Assembly: GCF_002858745.1 (NCBI RefSeq)
Contig: NZ_PJRO01000009.1
Span: 124,001-188,000, forward strand
Origin: Mesorhizobium loti
GTDB lineage: Bacteria > Pseudomonadota > Alphaproteobacteria > Rhizobiales > Rhizobiaceae
Length of the DNA stretch: 64,000 nucleotides
Reading direction: 5' to 3'
A model generated the notes under the pieces. The model made no database searches and was not told the origin of the DNA. It saw only the letters and a program-made list of their open reading frames with translations. Positions 1 to 8,718 of this stretch are shown here, piece after piece. A program made the position numbers and the translations under genes. Each line of letters opens with the position of its first letter. The stretch's first letter is position 1.

Positions 1-2094
1 CAGAAACTGCCCGGCGTGGCCGGCGCGCGGGTGAACCTCTCGACCAAGCGGGTCTCCGTGCGGCTGCGCGAAGGGGAGTTTCCGCCACTGGTCGCAACGC
101 TTTCCGGACTTGGCTATGAGGCGCATCTATTCGACCGTGAAAACGACAGCGACAAGGACCCGGTTCTGGCCGAACTGATCCGCGCCGTCGCCATAGCCGG
201 CTTCGCCGCAACCAACATCATGCTGCTGTCGGTCTCAGTCTGGTCCGGCGCGGCGGACGCCACGCGCGACCTGTTCCACTGGGTCTCGGCGTTGGTCGCC
301 ATCCCCGCGCTTGTCTTCGCGGGACGCATCTATTTCCGTTCGGCCTGGAATGCGCTGAGCCATGGCCGAATGAACATGGACGTGCCGATCGCTGTCGGCA
401 TTACGCTGGCCTATGGGCTCAGCCTCTACGAGACGATCAACCATGGCCCGCATGCCTATTTCGACGCGTCGGTCTCGTTGCTGTTCTTCCTGCTGATCGG
501 ACGCACGCTCGACCACGTCATGCGTGAAAAGGCACGCACCGCCGTGAGCGGCCTCAGGCGGCTGGCAGCGCGCGGCGCCACTGTTGTCGCCAATGACGGA
601 ACGCTGAGCTACTTGCCGGTCGAGGAAATCGCGAAGGGCGACGTGATCCTCGTCGCCGCCGGCGAGCGCGTGCCGGTCGACGCCCTTGTCATGAAGGGTG
701 CTTCCGAAGTCGACCGGTCCCTGGTCAACGGCGAAAGCGAGCCGGAGGCGGTGGACCGTGGCACCATGCTGCAGGCGGGTACGCTGAACCTCACCGGCGC
801 GCTGACGGTGCAGGCGACCGCCGCCGCGCAGGATTCTTTCCTGGCCGAGATGGTGCGGCTGATGGAGGCCGCGGAAGGCGGCCGAGCGCTTTACCGGCGT
901 ATCGCTGATCGGGCCTCTGCACTCTATGCGCCTGTCGTGCACCTGACGGCGCTGCTCACCTTCATCGGCTGGCTGTTCGTTTCGGGCGACTGGCACCGCG
1001 CGATCACCATCGCCATTGCCGTGCTGATCATCACCTGTCCATGCGCGCTCGGCCTTGCCGTGCCGATCGTACAGGTGGTGGCCGCGCGCCGCCTGTTCGA
1101 GCAAGGCATCATGGTCAAGGATGGCTCGGCGATGGAACGGCTTGCTGGTATCGACACGGTTGTCTTCGACAAAACCGGCACTCTGACACTCGGTGCGCTC
1201 AGGCTGGTGAATGGCGATCAGATCGCATCCGGCGATATGGCTGTCGCCGTACAACTGGCCGCGCATTCCAGGCATCCCATCGCCTGCGCCATCGTGGAAG
1301 CCAATCGGGGCTTATCGCTCCAGCGCGAGCTTCCGGATGCGGTCAGCGAAGTGCCCGGTTTCGGACTGGAAGCGTCAATGAACGATTCTGTCTGGCGGCT
1401 TGGTCGTGCGCAATGGGCGTTGAAGAATGGCGACGAGGCGACCGGAACCGTTCTGTCGCGTGACGGTGTCTTGCGCGCCAGCTTCGTCTGCGAAGACAGG
1501 CTGCGCGCCAGTGCTGCCGACACTGTGGCGGAGGTGACAGGGCAGGGCCTGACAGTGGAGATGCTCACCGGCGATCACGATACCAATGCAAAGCTCACCG
1601 CCAGGCAGGTCGGCATCGATGCTTACCGTTCTGGAATGCTGCCGGGCGAAAAGGTGACGCGCATCGTTGCGTTTGCCGAAGATGGCCGCAGGGTTCTGAT
1701 GGTTGGCGACGGTTTGAACGATGCGCCCGCCCTGGCGGCCGCCCATGTTTCGATGGCGCCGGCGACCGCCGCCGACATCGGCCGCAATGCCGCCGATTTT
1801 GTCTTCCTGCGCGAAAGCCTCGCCGCGATCCCCTTCGCGCTCGAGATTTCACGCAAGGCAGGCCGGCTGATCCGGCAGAACCTGGGCTTCGCCATCGCCT
1901 ATAATTTCGTCGCGGTGCCGATTGCCATCTTCGGCTATGTCACGCCGCTGATCGCGGCGATTGCCATGTCGCTGTCCTCGATCATCGTCATTGCCAATGC
2001 CATGCGATTGGCCGGCGGCTCCCGGGCTGTTGGCAAGGGAGGCTGGATCGGTGCATCGGCGCCGGCCGGCCTGATTGGAAGGCCAATGCAATGA
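1..2094 (+). CDS. fixI: Copper-translocating P-type ATPase, FixI/CcoI type (5' end outside window)
   Basis: P1B-type heavy-metal ATPase of the inner membrane that supplies copper for assembly of cbb3 cytochrome oxidase. The reading frame is open to base 1, so the N-terminal metal-binding domain starts upstream and only its end is present. Visible signatures in order are the transmembrane Cys-Pro-Cys copper site (CPCALGL, about codon 346), the phosphorylation loop DKTGTLT (about codon 390), the HP dipeptide in SRHPIA of the nucleotide-binding domain, and GDGLNDAP (about codon 569). The stop overlaps the ccoS start as ATGA, the usual order at the end of ccoGHIS/fixGHIS. The ccoS neighbour is why FixI/CcoI is preferred over a general CopA exporter. 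Confidence 0.93.
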   Translation, partial: QKLPGVAGARVNLSTKRVSVRLREGEFPPLVATLSGLGYEAHLFDRENDSDKDPVLAELIRAVAIAGFAATNIMLLSVSVWSGAADATRDLFHWVSALVAIPALVFAGRIYFRSAWNALSHGRMNMDVPIAVGITLAYGLSLYETINHGPHAYFDASVSLLFFLLIGRTLDHVMREKARTAVSGLRRLAARGATVVANDGTLSYLPVEEIAKGDVILVAAGERVPVDALVMKGASEVDRSLVNGESEPEAVDRGTMLQAGTLNLTGALTVQATAAAQDSFLAEMVRLMEAAEGGRALYRRIADRASALYAPVVHLTALLTFIGWLFVSGDWHRAITIAIAVLIITCPCALGLAVPIVQVVAARRLFEQGIMVKDGSAMERLAGIDTVVFDKTGTLTLGALRLVNGDQIASGDMAVAVQLAAHSRHPIACAIVEANRGLSLQRELPDAVSEVPGFGLEASMNDSVWRLGRAQWALKNGDEATGTVLSRDGVLRASFVCEDRLRASAADTVAEVTGQGLTVEMLTGDHDTNAKLTARQVGIDAYRSGMLPGEKVTRIVAFAEDGRRVLMVGDGLNDAPALAAAHVSMAPATAADIGRNAADFVFLRESLAAIPFALEISRKAGRLIRQNLGFAIAYNFVAVPIAIFGYVTPLIAAIAMSLSSIIVIANAMRLAGGSRAVGKGGWIGASAPAGLIGRPMQ

Positions 2095-2246
2095 GCAATC
2101 TCGTCGTCCTGATCCCGGTGGCGCTTTTGCTCGGCGGGGCCGGCCTCGTTGCCTTCCTGTGGGCGTTGCGCAGCGGCCAGTATGAGGACCTCGATGGCAG
2201 TGCCGAGCGCATCCTGATCGACGACGAACGCACTGACCAGGCGTGA
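2091..2246 (+). CDS. ccoS: Cbb3-type cytochrome oxidase assembly protein CcoS/FixS
   Basis: A 51-residue protein beginning MSNLVVLIPVAL. It has one N-terminal transmembrane helix (about residues 4-26) followed by the short motif LRSGQYEDLDG, which is the recognisable part of CcoS/FixS, then an acidic tail. CcoS proteins are needed for cofactor insertion into the cbb3 oxidase together with the CcoI copper pump. The ATG overlaps the fixI stop (ATGA), so the two are almost certainly co-translated. It is the last gene of the cluster in this window. Length and sequence are typical for the family. Confidence 0.92.
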   Translation: MSNLVVLIPVALLLGGAGLVAFLWALRSGQYEDLDGSAERILIDDERTDQA

Positions 2247-2285
2247 TGCCGCCGGCGTTTCGGGCGCCACTCAGGTTCCGTCTCT

Positions 2286-2310
2286 TTAGTCTATGAATTT
2301 TGTAGGGTTA
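2286..2310. promoter_or_regulatory. Shared upstream element, copy 1 (in front of the oxygenase pair)
   Basis: A 25-nt AT-rich element that matches 20 of 25 bases of a second element at 4752-4776. The common core is TTAGTCTA-N2-AATTTT, ending in GTTA. The centre (2291-2305, CTATGAATTTTGTAG) is an imperfect palindrome with CTA/TAG ends, a shape reminiscent of Rrf2-family operators. It lies about 130 bp upstream of the first oxygenase start. Function is inferred from conservation and position only. Confidence 0.5.
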
Positions 2311-2440
2311 GCAAAAAATCGCGCCGATCCGGTACCTCGGCGCGCGGGATTTTTCGTGCTGCGCCGTCAAAGGGTCGGTCGTTCCTTTGATTTTGCCCGC
2401 GCCGTTGCCACGCTTAGGGACCAGCCAAGAGGGCCCGAAA

Positions 2441-3484
2441 GTGAGCAACACCACCATCATCCAATCCATTCCGGTTCTGGATTTCTCCCTGTTCGAGGCT
2501 GATCCATCCGCGTTCCTCAGCCAGTTGAAGCGCGCCTCTCGCGATGTCGGCTTCTTCTATCTTGCCGGCCATGGCATCCCGCAAAGCCTGATCGACGACG
2601 TGCTGGCATCCTCGCGTCGCTTCTTCGCGCTGCCGGAAGCCGACAAGCTCGAGATCGAAATGGTCAACTCGCCGCATTTTCGCGGCTACAACCGCGTTGG
2701 CCAGGAGCTCACCAAGGGCCAGCGCGACTGGCGTGAGCAGATCGATATCGGTTCCGAAGCAGCGGCGCTTGCGTTCGACAAGGATCAGCCGGCATGGACC
2801 CGGTTGCAGGGGCCTAACCTCTGGCCGGGTGCGCTGCCGGAATTGAAGCCGATCCTGCTCGAATGGCAGTCCGAGCTGACCAGGCTGGCAACGCGTCTAC
2901 TCAAGGCTTTCGCCGTCGCGCTGGAGCAGGAGCGCGACGTATTCGAAGCCGTCTATGCCGGCCAGCCCAATCAGCTGATCAAGATCATCCGCTACCCCGG
3001 TCGCGATGCTACCGGCAGCGAGCAGGGCGTCGGCGCGCACAAGGACAGCGGTTTCCTCACCTTGCTGTTGCAGGAGAAACAGAAGGGTTTGGAGGTCGAA
3101 ACGGAGGACGGCCGCTGGATCGAAGCCGAGCCGCGTGAGGGGACATTCGTCGTCAACATCGGCGAGCTGCTGGAACTGGTCACCGACGGTTACCTGAAGG
3201 CGACCGTGCATCGCGTCGTCACGCCGCCCGCCGGCACCGACCGGCTGTCGGTTGCCTTCTTCCTGGGAGCTCCTTTCGACGCCGAAGTGCCACTGCTCAA
3301 CCTGCCGTCGCATCTCAAGGCGCAGGCCGGCGGTATCACGCGCGATCCGCAGAACCCGCTTTTCCGCAACTCGGGCCAGAACACACTGAAGAGCCGGCTG
3401 CGCTCGCATCCGGATGTCGCGGCGCGGTACCACGCGGATCTTATCGCCGCGCAGGCACGGGCCGAAGCCGTGCCCGCTGCTTGA
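2441..3484 (+). CDS. Isopenicillin N synthase-like 2-oxoglutarate/Fe(II) oxygenase, copy 1
   Basis: A 347-residue non-haem iron oxygenase of the IPNS/2OG family. The N-terminal DIOX_N-like half (FFYLAGHGIP, residues 38-47) precedes the double-stranded beta-helix core. The core has the iron ligands His and Asp in GAHKDSGFLTLLL (about residues 200-202), the distal His in ATVHRVV (about 256), and the Arg-Ser pair in RLSVAFF (about 267) that binds the co-substrate carboxylate. The GTG at 2441 is chosen because it follows AGAGGG and gives the same N-terminus (IPVLDFS) as the next gene. It is a tandem paralogue of the gene at 3583. The substrate is unknown; bacterial relatives act on amino-acid-derived or small acidic compounds. 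The next genes encode an amino-acid importer. Confidence 0.85.
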   Translation: MSNTTIIQSIPVLDFSLFEADPSAFLSQLKRASRDVGFFYLAGHGIPQSLIDDVLASSRRFFALPEADKLEIEMVNSPHFRGYNRVGQELTKGQRDWREQIDIGSEAAALAFDKDQPAWTRLQGPNLWPGALPELKPILLEWQSELTRLATRLLKAFAVALEQERDVFEAVYAGQPNQLIKIIRYPGRDATGSEQGVGAHKDSGFLTLLLQEKQKGLEVETEDGRWIEAEPREGTFVVNIGELLELVTDGYLKATVHRVVTPPAGTDRLSVAFFLGAPFDAEVPLLNLPSHLKAQAGGITRDPQNPLFRNSGQNTLKSRLRSHPDVAARYHADLIAAQARAEAVPAA

Positions 3485-3582
3485 GGCGCGATCTCGATCG
3501 CGCCGTCGGCGAACAGGAACTGAAGGCGGCCTGACAAGATTTTGGGGTGGGGCAACACGGACAGATCGGAGGAATCCCGAAC

Positions 3583-4608
3583 ATGACCAGAATTGTACCC
3601 GTGCTCGATCTCAGCCGGCTTGAACAGGGCGCGTCGGAGCGGCGCACCTTCCTGGCTGACCTGAGATCGGCAGCCCGCGATGTCGGGTTTTTCTATCTGG
3701 CCGGCCACGGCATTCCCGTCAACGAGATCGAAGGCGTGCTCGCTTCCGCAAAGCGCTTCTTCGAATTGCCGGAGGACGAGAAACTCAAGATCGCCATGGT
3801 CAACTCGCCGCAGTTCCGTGGTTACACCCGCACCGGCGGTGAGCTGACGCGCGGCAAGGCCGACTGGCGCGAACAGCTCGACATCGGTGTCGAGCGCGAG
3901 CCGATCGCGCAGAAGCCGGGCGTCGCCGCGTGGAGCCGCCTGCAGGGGCCGAACCAGTGGCCGAAGCTCTATCCGGACCTGAAGCCGGTGCTGCTGTCCT
4001 GGCAGGCGCAGGCGACCGAGGTGGCAATCCGTCTGCTCAAGGCTTTCGCGCTGTCGCTGGAGCAGCCGGAGGATGCCTTCGACGCCATCTATGCCGGTGA
4101 GCCCAACCACCGCATGAAGATCGTGCGCTATCCCGGCCGTGATCTCACCGGCAGCGAGCAGGGCGTCGGCGCGCACAAGGATGGCGGGTTCCTGACGCTT
4201 CTGTTGCAGGATCACAACGAGGGTCTCCAGGTCGAATATGACGAACGCTGGGTGCCGGTCGATCCGATCCCCGGCACGCTGGTCGTCAACATCGGCGAAC
4301 TGCTGGAACTCGCCTCGAACGGCTATCTGCGGGCCACCGTGCACCGTGTCGTCACGCCGCGTGCCGGTGTCGAACGCCTGTCGGTACCGTTCTTCTTCAG
4401 CGCCCGGCTGGATGCGTCCATCCCGCTGCTCGACCTGCCGCCCAATCTTGCGGAGGAAGCACGAGGTCCGGCCAGCGACCCCGAGAACCCGCTGTTTCGC
4501 AACGTCGGCACCAATGTTCTGAAGAGCCGGCTGCGTTCACATCCGGACGTCGCCAAGCGGCACTATGCGGACCTGCTCGAAAGCGGTTTCGCTTCGGTCG
4601 CGGCCTGA
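3583..4608 (+). CDS. Isopenicillin N synthase-like 2-oxoglutarate/Fe(II) oxygenase, copy 2
   Basis: A 341-residue tandem paralogue of the gene at 2441, clearly homologous along its whole length. It keeps the same iron-binding motif (GAHKDGGFLTLLL, His and Asp about residues 199-201), the distal His (ATVHRVV, about 254) and the Arg-Ser pair (RLSVPFF, about 265). Both active sites therefore look intact, and neither copy appears to be decaying. The ATG at 3583 is preceded by GGAGG ten bases upstream. The 98-bp gap to copy 1 has no obvious terminator, so the two probably form one transcript that ends at the hairpin at 4633. Divergence between copies suggests two substrates or two sequential steps. 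Confidence 0.85.
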   Translation: MTRIVPVLDLSRLEQGASERRTFLADLRSAARDVGFFYLAGHGIPVNEIEGVLASAKRFFELPEDEKLKIAMVNSPQFRGYTRTGGELTRGKADWREQLDIGVEREPIAQKPGVAAWSRLQGPNQWPKLYPDLKPVLLSWQAQATEVAIRLLKAFALSLEQPEDAFDAIYAGEPNHRMKIVRYPGRDLTGSEQGVGAHKDGGFLTLLLQDHNEGLQVEYDERWVPVDPIPGTLVVNIGELLELASNGYLRATVHRVVTPRAGVERLSVPFFFSARLDASIPLLDLPPNLAEEARGPASDPENPLFRNVGTNVLKSRLRSHPDVAKRHYADLLESGFASVAA

Positions 4609-4632
4609 CCCGTCTTCCGCATCCTCTCCCTC

Positions 4633-4659
4633 GGCCGGGTTCATGCCCGGCCTTTTTTT
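4633..4659 (+). terminator. Rho-independent terminator after the oxygenase pair
   Basis: A 7-bp perfect GC stem (GGCCGGG at 4633-4639 pairing with 4646-4652), a 6-nt loop and seven T residues, starting 25 bp after the stop codon at 4608. Confidence 0.88.
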
Positions 4660-4751
4660 GAAGTGTCACGGGTTGCGCCGCTTCCACCTCCAAAGCTTCT
4701 CTTTTTCGGCAAAGCGCTTCCCGGAACGGCGCAATTTTGGATTGTCGTTCC

Positions 4752-4776
4752 TTAGTCTACAAATTTTATGGAGTTA
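4752..4776. promoter_or_regulatory. Shared upstream element, copy 2 (in front of the amino-acid ABC operon)
   Basis: Second copy of the element at 2286-2310 (20 of 25 bases identical, same strand and orientation), about 80 bp upstream of the substrate-binding-protein start at 4854. Core TTAGTCTACAAATTTT. Two adjacent operons carrying it suggests a common regulator. Confidence 0.5.
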
Positions 4777-4853
4777 CCGTTTGGCAGGGTCGGCGAAAGG
4801 GGGCTGAGCGCGATCGTTTCGGATCGGCCTGTTACAGATCAGGAGTTATCGAG

Positions 4854-5888
4854 ATGACATTTTTATCGCAACCCGGCGGCCTGTGGCGCCGTGCGGTGGC
4901 GGCGTCGCTGGTCGTGGCCGCGACCGCGTTTTCAACGGTGGCCGATGCCGGCCCGACGCTGGACAAAATCAAGCAGCGCGGCGCGATCAAGGTTGGCGTC
5001 GGCACCACACCGGGCTTTTTCGCGCCGGGCGACGACGGCCAGTGGAAGGGCTTCTTCGTCGATTATGGTAAGGCGCTGTCCATCACCGTGTTCGGTACCC
5101 CGGACAAGGTCGAGTTCACCAATTCCTCGCCACAGCAGCGCCTGCCGGCACTCCAGGCCGGCGAGTTCGACATTCTGCTGTCGGGCGTGACGGTGACCAT
5201 CGCCCGTGCCCTGCAACTCGGTTTCCACTTCGGTCCGACAGTGTTCTATGACGGGCAGGGCATCCTGGTCCGCAAGGACCTCGGCGTCACCAAGGCAGCA
5301 GAACTCGACGGCGCCACCATCGGCGTGCAGAGCGGCACCACCGGCGAGCTGAACATCGCCGACTTCTTCCGCAAGACCGGCAAGAAGTTCACGCCGGTGA
5401 CGATCGAGGAGACCGGTGAGTTCATCAACGCGCTCGAATCCGGCCGCGTCGACGCGATCACGCAGGACAGCTCAGATCTCGTCGGCAAGCGCACCCAGCT
5501 CAAGAAGCCGGATGACTATGTCATCCTGCCGGAGCGCCTGTCCAAGGAACCATTGGCGCCGGCCATCGCCGGTGGCGACGACCGCTGGCAGGAACTGGTC
5601 AACTGGACGGTCAACGTCACCATCCAGGCCGAGGAATGGGGCATCACCTCGAAGAATGTCGACGAGTTCCTGAAGTCGGAGGATCCGGCGATCCAGCGCT
5701 TCCTCGGCGTCGATCCTTGGCTGGCGCAGGCCACCAATCTCGATCCGAAATGGGCCTACAACATCATCAAGACGGTGGGCAATTACGGCGAGATCTTCGA
5801 CCGCAACCTGAAGCCGCTCGGCTGGGAGCGCGGTTACAACAATCTTTGGTCGAACGGCGGCCTGCTCTATTCGCCGCCTTTCCGCTGA
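4854..5888 (+). CDS. Polar amino-acid ABC transporter, periplasmic substrate-binding protein
   Basis: A 344-residue solute-binding protein of the AapJ/BztA type (family 3 amino-acid binding proteins). A Sec signal peptide (residues 1-31, ending TVADA) precedes the mature start GPTLDKIKQRGAIKVGVG, the usual first strand of this family. The ATG at 4854 follows AGGAG with an 8-nt spacer. The next two genes encode matching permeases. The family typically binds general L-amino acids or glutamate-like solutes; the true ligand cannot be read from sequence. No ATPase gene of the matching type follows. Confidence 0.86.
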   Translation: MTFLSQPGGLWRRAVAASLVVAATAFSTVADAGPTLDKIKQRGAIKVGVGTTPGFFAPGDDGQWKGFFVDYGKALSITVFGTPDKVEFTNSSPQQRLPALQAGEFDILLSGVTVTIARALQLGFHFGPTVFYDGQGILVRKDLGVTKAAELDGATIGVQSGTTGELNIADFFRKTGKKFTPVTIEETGEFINALESGRVDAITQDSSDLVGKRTQLKKPDDYVILPERLSKEPLAPAIAGGDDRWQELVNWTVNVTIQAEEWGITSKNVDEFLKSEDPAIQRFLGVDPWLAQATNLDPKWAYNIIKTVGNYGEIFDRNLKPLGWERGYNNLWSNGGLLYSPPFR

Positions 5889-5908
5889 GCGACCGAGCTT
5901 CCTGAACC

Positions 5909-7099
5909 ATGGTAACGACCGAAATCGAGCCGGGCCGCGAGCGGCCCGGCCTGCTGAGCCGGCTGGTCGGCTGGTGGGGGCCGCGGCCCTTCATCCAGCT
6001 GGCCGTCTTCGTCGCGGTCGTCGCTTTATTCTGGTTGCTGGGTGCCAATGTCGCCGACACTATGCGGCGTATCGGCGTCACGCCGGGTTTCGGCTTTCTC
6101 GAACGGTCGGCCAATTTCGAGATCGGCGAAAGTGTCATCGCCTTCAAGGCCGGTGATCTCTATATCTGGGCAATCCTTGCCGGTCTTATCAACACCGTCA
6201 AAGTGGCCGTGCTCGGCTGCGTGCTGGCGACCGTTCTTGGCGTGGCGCTTGGTGTCGCCGGCCTGTCCGGCAATCTGCTTCTGGCGACGCTCGTGCGCTG
6301 GTACGTCGAACTGATCCGCAACACGCCCTTGCTGTTGCAGCTGTTCTTCTGGATCGCACTTGCCAAATCCTTTCCGCCGCCGCGGCAGGCGCTGTCGGCC
6401 TTCGACGCGCTGTTTCTCTCCAACCGCGGCGTCTTCCTGCCGGGCATCATTGTCGACGGCTTTTCCGGCCGGACCTTGCTGTTGCTCGTCGCTATCGCCT
6501 TGTCCTGTGGCCTTTATCTCTACGCCGTGTACCGTCGCCGGCGCTTGAGGTTCGGCACCGGTTTGGCCGCGACGCTTGTTCTGCTGGCTGCTGCCGGCGC
6601 GGCGTTCCCGGTCACGGGTGCGACGCTGTCTCTCGACATGCCGATGCTGGGCGGTTTCAACATTCGTGGTGGCTACAGCCTGACGCCGGAGTTCGCGGCG
6701 CTGCTTGCTGGCCTCACCGTCAAGTTCTCCGCCGCGATCGCCGAGATCGTGCGCGCGGGCATCCAGTCGGTCTCGCGCGGCCAGTGGGAAGCGGCGAGGG
6801 CACTCGGCCTGCATCCGGGTCAGATCATGCGACTGGTGGTGCTGCCGCAGGCACTGCGCGTCATCACACCATTGATCACCTCGAGCTATCTCGACCTGAC
6901 CAAGGATTCCAGCCTTGCCGTCGCCATCGGCTATCCCGATCTCGTTTCCATTATCAACACCACCGCCAACACCACCGGCCAGTCCTTCGAGGCATTGGCC
7001 ATCCTGATCGGGATCTATCTTGCGCTGAACCTGTCGGTGTCGGCGTTGATGAATGTCTACAACCGCAGGGTCGCCCTGCGCGGAGACGGTTCGCGATGA
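5909..7099 (+). CDS. Amino-acid ABC transporter permease, AapQ-like
   Basis: A 396-residue inner-membrane permease of the HisM/AapQ type. The length, larger than the roughly 220 residues of simple HisM proteins, fits the AapQ/BztB subgroup with extra N-terminal and central segments. Hydrophobic stretches are spread along it, and the ATPase-coupling EAA loop is visible near the C-terminus as AARALGLHPGQIMRLVVLPQ. It starts 20 bp after the binding-protein gene and overlaps the second permease by ATGA, so the three genes form one operon. No strong ribosome-binding site precedes the ATG, which suggests translational coupling. Confidence 0.86.
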   Translation: MVTTEIEPGRERPGLLSRLVGWWGPRPFIQLAVFVAVVALFWLLGANVADTMRRIGVTPGFGFLERSANFEIGESVIAFKAGDLYIWAILAGLINTVKVAVLGCVLATVLGVALGVAGLSGNLLLATLVRWYVELIRNTPLLLQLFFWIALAKSFPPPRQALSAFDALFLSNRGVFLPGIIVDGFSGRTLLLLVAIALSCGLYLYAVYRRRRLRFGTGLAATLVLLAAAGAAFPVTGATLSLDMPMLGGFNIRGGYSLTPEFAALLAGLTVKFSAAIAEIVRAGIQSVSRGQWEAARALGLHPGQIMRLVVLPQALRVITPLITSSYLDLTKDSSLAVAIGYPDLVSIINTTANTTGQSFEALAILIGIYLALNLSVSALMNVYNRRVALRGDGSR

Positions 7100-8175
7100 G
7101 CCTCGTCGATATCGCTTCCTTGCCGCTGATGCGCCGCTCCTTCGACTGGAAGCCGCTGTGGAACGGCCTGTTTGGCACCAGACTGAACACGGCGCTGACT
7201 GGGCTCACCCTTGCCTTTCTCGTCTGGTTGGTGCCACCGCTGGCGCGCTGGCTGGTGCTGGACGCCACCTGGACCGGCACGGCACAGGACTGCGCGGCGG
7301 CATCCGGCGCCTGCTGGGCCTTCGTGACGGCCAAGCTGCGCTTCATCCTGTTCGCCTTCTACCCACAGGATCTGCAATGGCGGCCGGCCGCGGCACTCCT
7401 GCTTCTGCTAAGCCTGCTCGTCGTCACCGCCCAGCCGCGCTTCTGGCGGCGCGAGCTGTTGATCGCATGGCTGCTGGTCATCGGCCTCTGCTGGGCGCTG
7501 CTCACCGGCACGCTGACCGGATCGCCGGTATCGTCAAACCAGTGGGGCGGACTGCCGGTGACGCTGCTGGTCTGGTCGGTCTGTTTCGGGCTTTCCATTC
7601 CTCTGGCGGTCCTGCTGGCGCTGGCGCGGCGTTCGAAGATGGGCGGCCTGCGCACACTGGCAGTGCTGTTCATCGAACTGATGCGCGGCACACCAATGGT
7701 GGCCATCCTCTACGTCGCGATGCTGATCCTGCCGATGGCCATTCCCGGCGGGCAGTTCGTCGACAAGACGGTGCGGGCCATCCTCATGATCACGCTGTTC
7801 TGGTCGGCCTATGTCGCCGAGGTGGTGCGGGGAGGGTTGCAGACCATTCCGCATGGCCAGGAAGAGGCGGCCAAGGCGCTTGGCCTCGGCTATTGGCGGA
7901 CCATGCAATTGATCGTGCTGCCGCAGGCGCTGCGTCAGGTCATCCCCGGCATGGTCAACCTCGCCATCGGTTTCCTGCTCGCCACCTCGCTGCTTGCCGT
8001 GATCGGCATTTTCGACCTGCTCAACGCGGCGCGTGCCTCGACCACCGACCCGAAATGGCTTGGCTTCTACGACGAGGCCTATCTGGTCGCTGGCGTCATC
8101 TATTTCCTGTTCTGCTTCGGCGGCTCGCGCTATAGCCGCTGGCTGGAGACACGACTGAGGGCGCCGCATCATTGA
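7096..8175 (+). CDS. Amino-acid ABC transporter permease, AapM-like
   Basis: A 359-residue partner permease of the AapM/BztC type, with several transmembrane helices and a C-terminal EAA loop (EAAKALGLGYWRTMQLIVLP). The ATG overlaps the stop of the AapQ-like gene (ATGA), which fixes the start. In aap operons the ATPase gene aapP normally comes next. Here the following gene is an acetyltransferase, so the ATPase must be supplied from elsewhere. Confidence 0.86.
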   Translation: MSLVDIASLPLMRRSFDWKPLWNGLFGTRLNTALTGLTLAFLVWLVPPLARWLVLDATWTGTAQDCAAASGACWAFVTAKLRFILFAFYPQDLQWRPAAALLLLLSLLVVTAQPRFWRRELLIAWLLVIGLCWALLTGTLTGSPVSSNQWGGLPVTLLVWSVCFGLSIPLAVLLALARRSKMGGLRTLAVLFIELMRGTPMVAILYVAMLILPMAIPGGQFVDKTVRAILMITLFWSAYVAEVVRGGLQTIPHGQEEAAKALGLGYWRTMQLIVLPQALRQVIPGMVNLAIGFLLATSLLAVIGIFDLLNAARASTTDPKWLGFYDEAYLVAGVIYFLFCFGGSRYSRWLETRLRAPHH

Positions 8176-8206
8176 CCCGAAGCATGGCGTCTCGCTGGAG
8201 ATCGCC

Positions 8207-8680
8207 ATGACGTCAGGTTCCGGGAACAGCATCGAAATCAGGCCACTCGATTGGAACGATGCTCCGGCTTTAGCTGCACTGATGGCTGATTATGCCGCAG
8301 CCATGGGCGGGACCGTGCGTAAGCCGAAACCAGACAGCGCGCTACGACTGTTCGACGAACCGATGGTCGGCGTTGTCGGTGCCTGGAACGGCGGTGCGCT
8401 TGTCGCTTTCGCCCTGTTCTTCGACCTGCCCGAGGCCATCTCGGGCGAAAGGGCCGGCCAGCTGGACGACCTTTACGTGTCGCCAAACGCACGCGGCCAC
8501 GGCCTCGCCAAGGCGCTGATCGCACACCTCACGGAGATCGGCCGCGAACGCAACTGGGTTCACCTGCGCTGGCTCGTCCCCGAAGACAACGCCGCTGCCC
8601 TGCGCGCCTATGAAGAGATAAGCGAAACAGCTCCCTGGCAAAGCCGTGTCATCTGGCTGCGCAGGGAGCTGGGGTACTGA
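8207..8680 (+). CDS. GNAT-family N-acetyltransferase
   Basis: A 157-residue single-domain GNAT protein. The acetyl-CoA binding segment is visible as LDDLYVSPNARGHGLAKALIAHL (beta4 plus the R/Q-x-x-G-x-A-type pyrophosphate loop, about residues 85-108), followed by the WLVPEDNAAALRAYEEI segment of the last helix. The ATG at 8207 is preceded by GGAG with a 6-nt spacer and lies 31 bp after the permease gene, so it may be the last gene of that operon. The substrate is unknown; acetylation of an amino acid or amine is plausible from the context. Confidence 0.8.
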   Translation: MTSGSGNSIEIRPLDWNDAPALAALMADYAAAMGGTVRKPKPDSALRLFDEPMVGVVGAWNGGALVAFALFFDLPEAISGERAGQLDDLYVSPNARGHGLAKALIAHLTEIGRERNWVHLRWLVPEDNAAALRAYEEISETAPWQSRVIWLRRELGY

Positions 8681-8690
8681 GACTCGGCCA

Positions 8691-8713
8691 CCTTCTCCCA
8701 CAAGGGGAGAAGG
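8691..8713. repeat. Hairpin between convergent genes, rhizobial intergenic palindrome type
   Basis: A 9-bp perfect inverted repeat (CCTTCTCCC with GGGAGAAGG, 5-nt loop) between the acetyltransferase and the convergent trans-sulfuration operon. The sequence resembles the CTTCTCC/GGAGAAG palindromes scattered in rhizobial intergenic DNA and the element at the right end of the window. It may also act as a terminator. Confidence 0.55.
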
Positions 8714-8718
8714 GAAAA

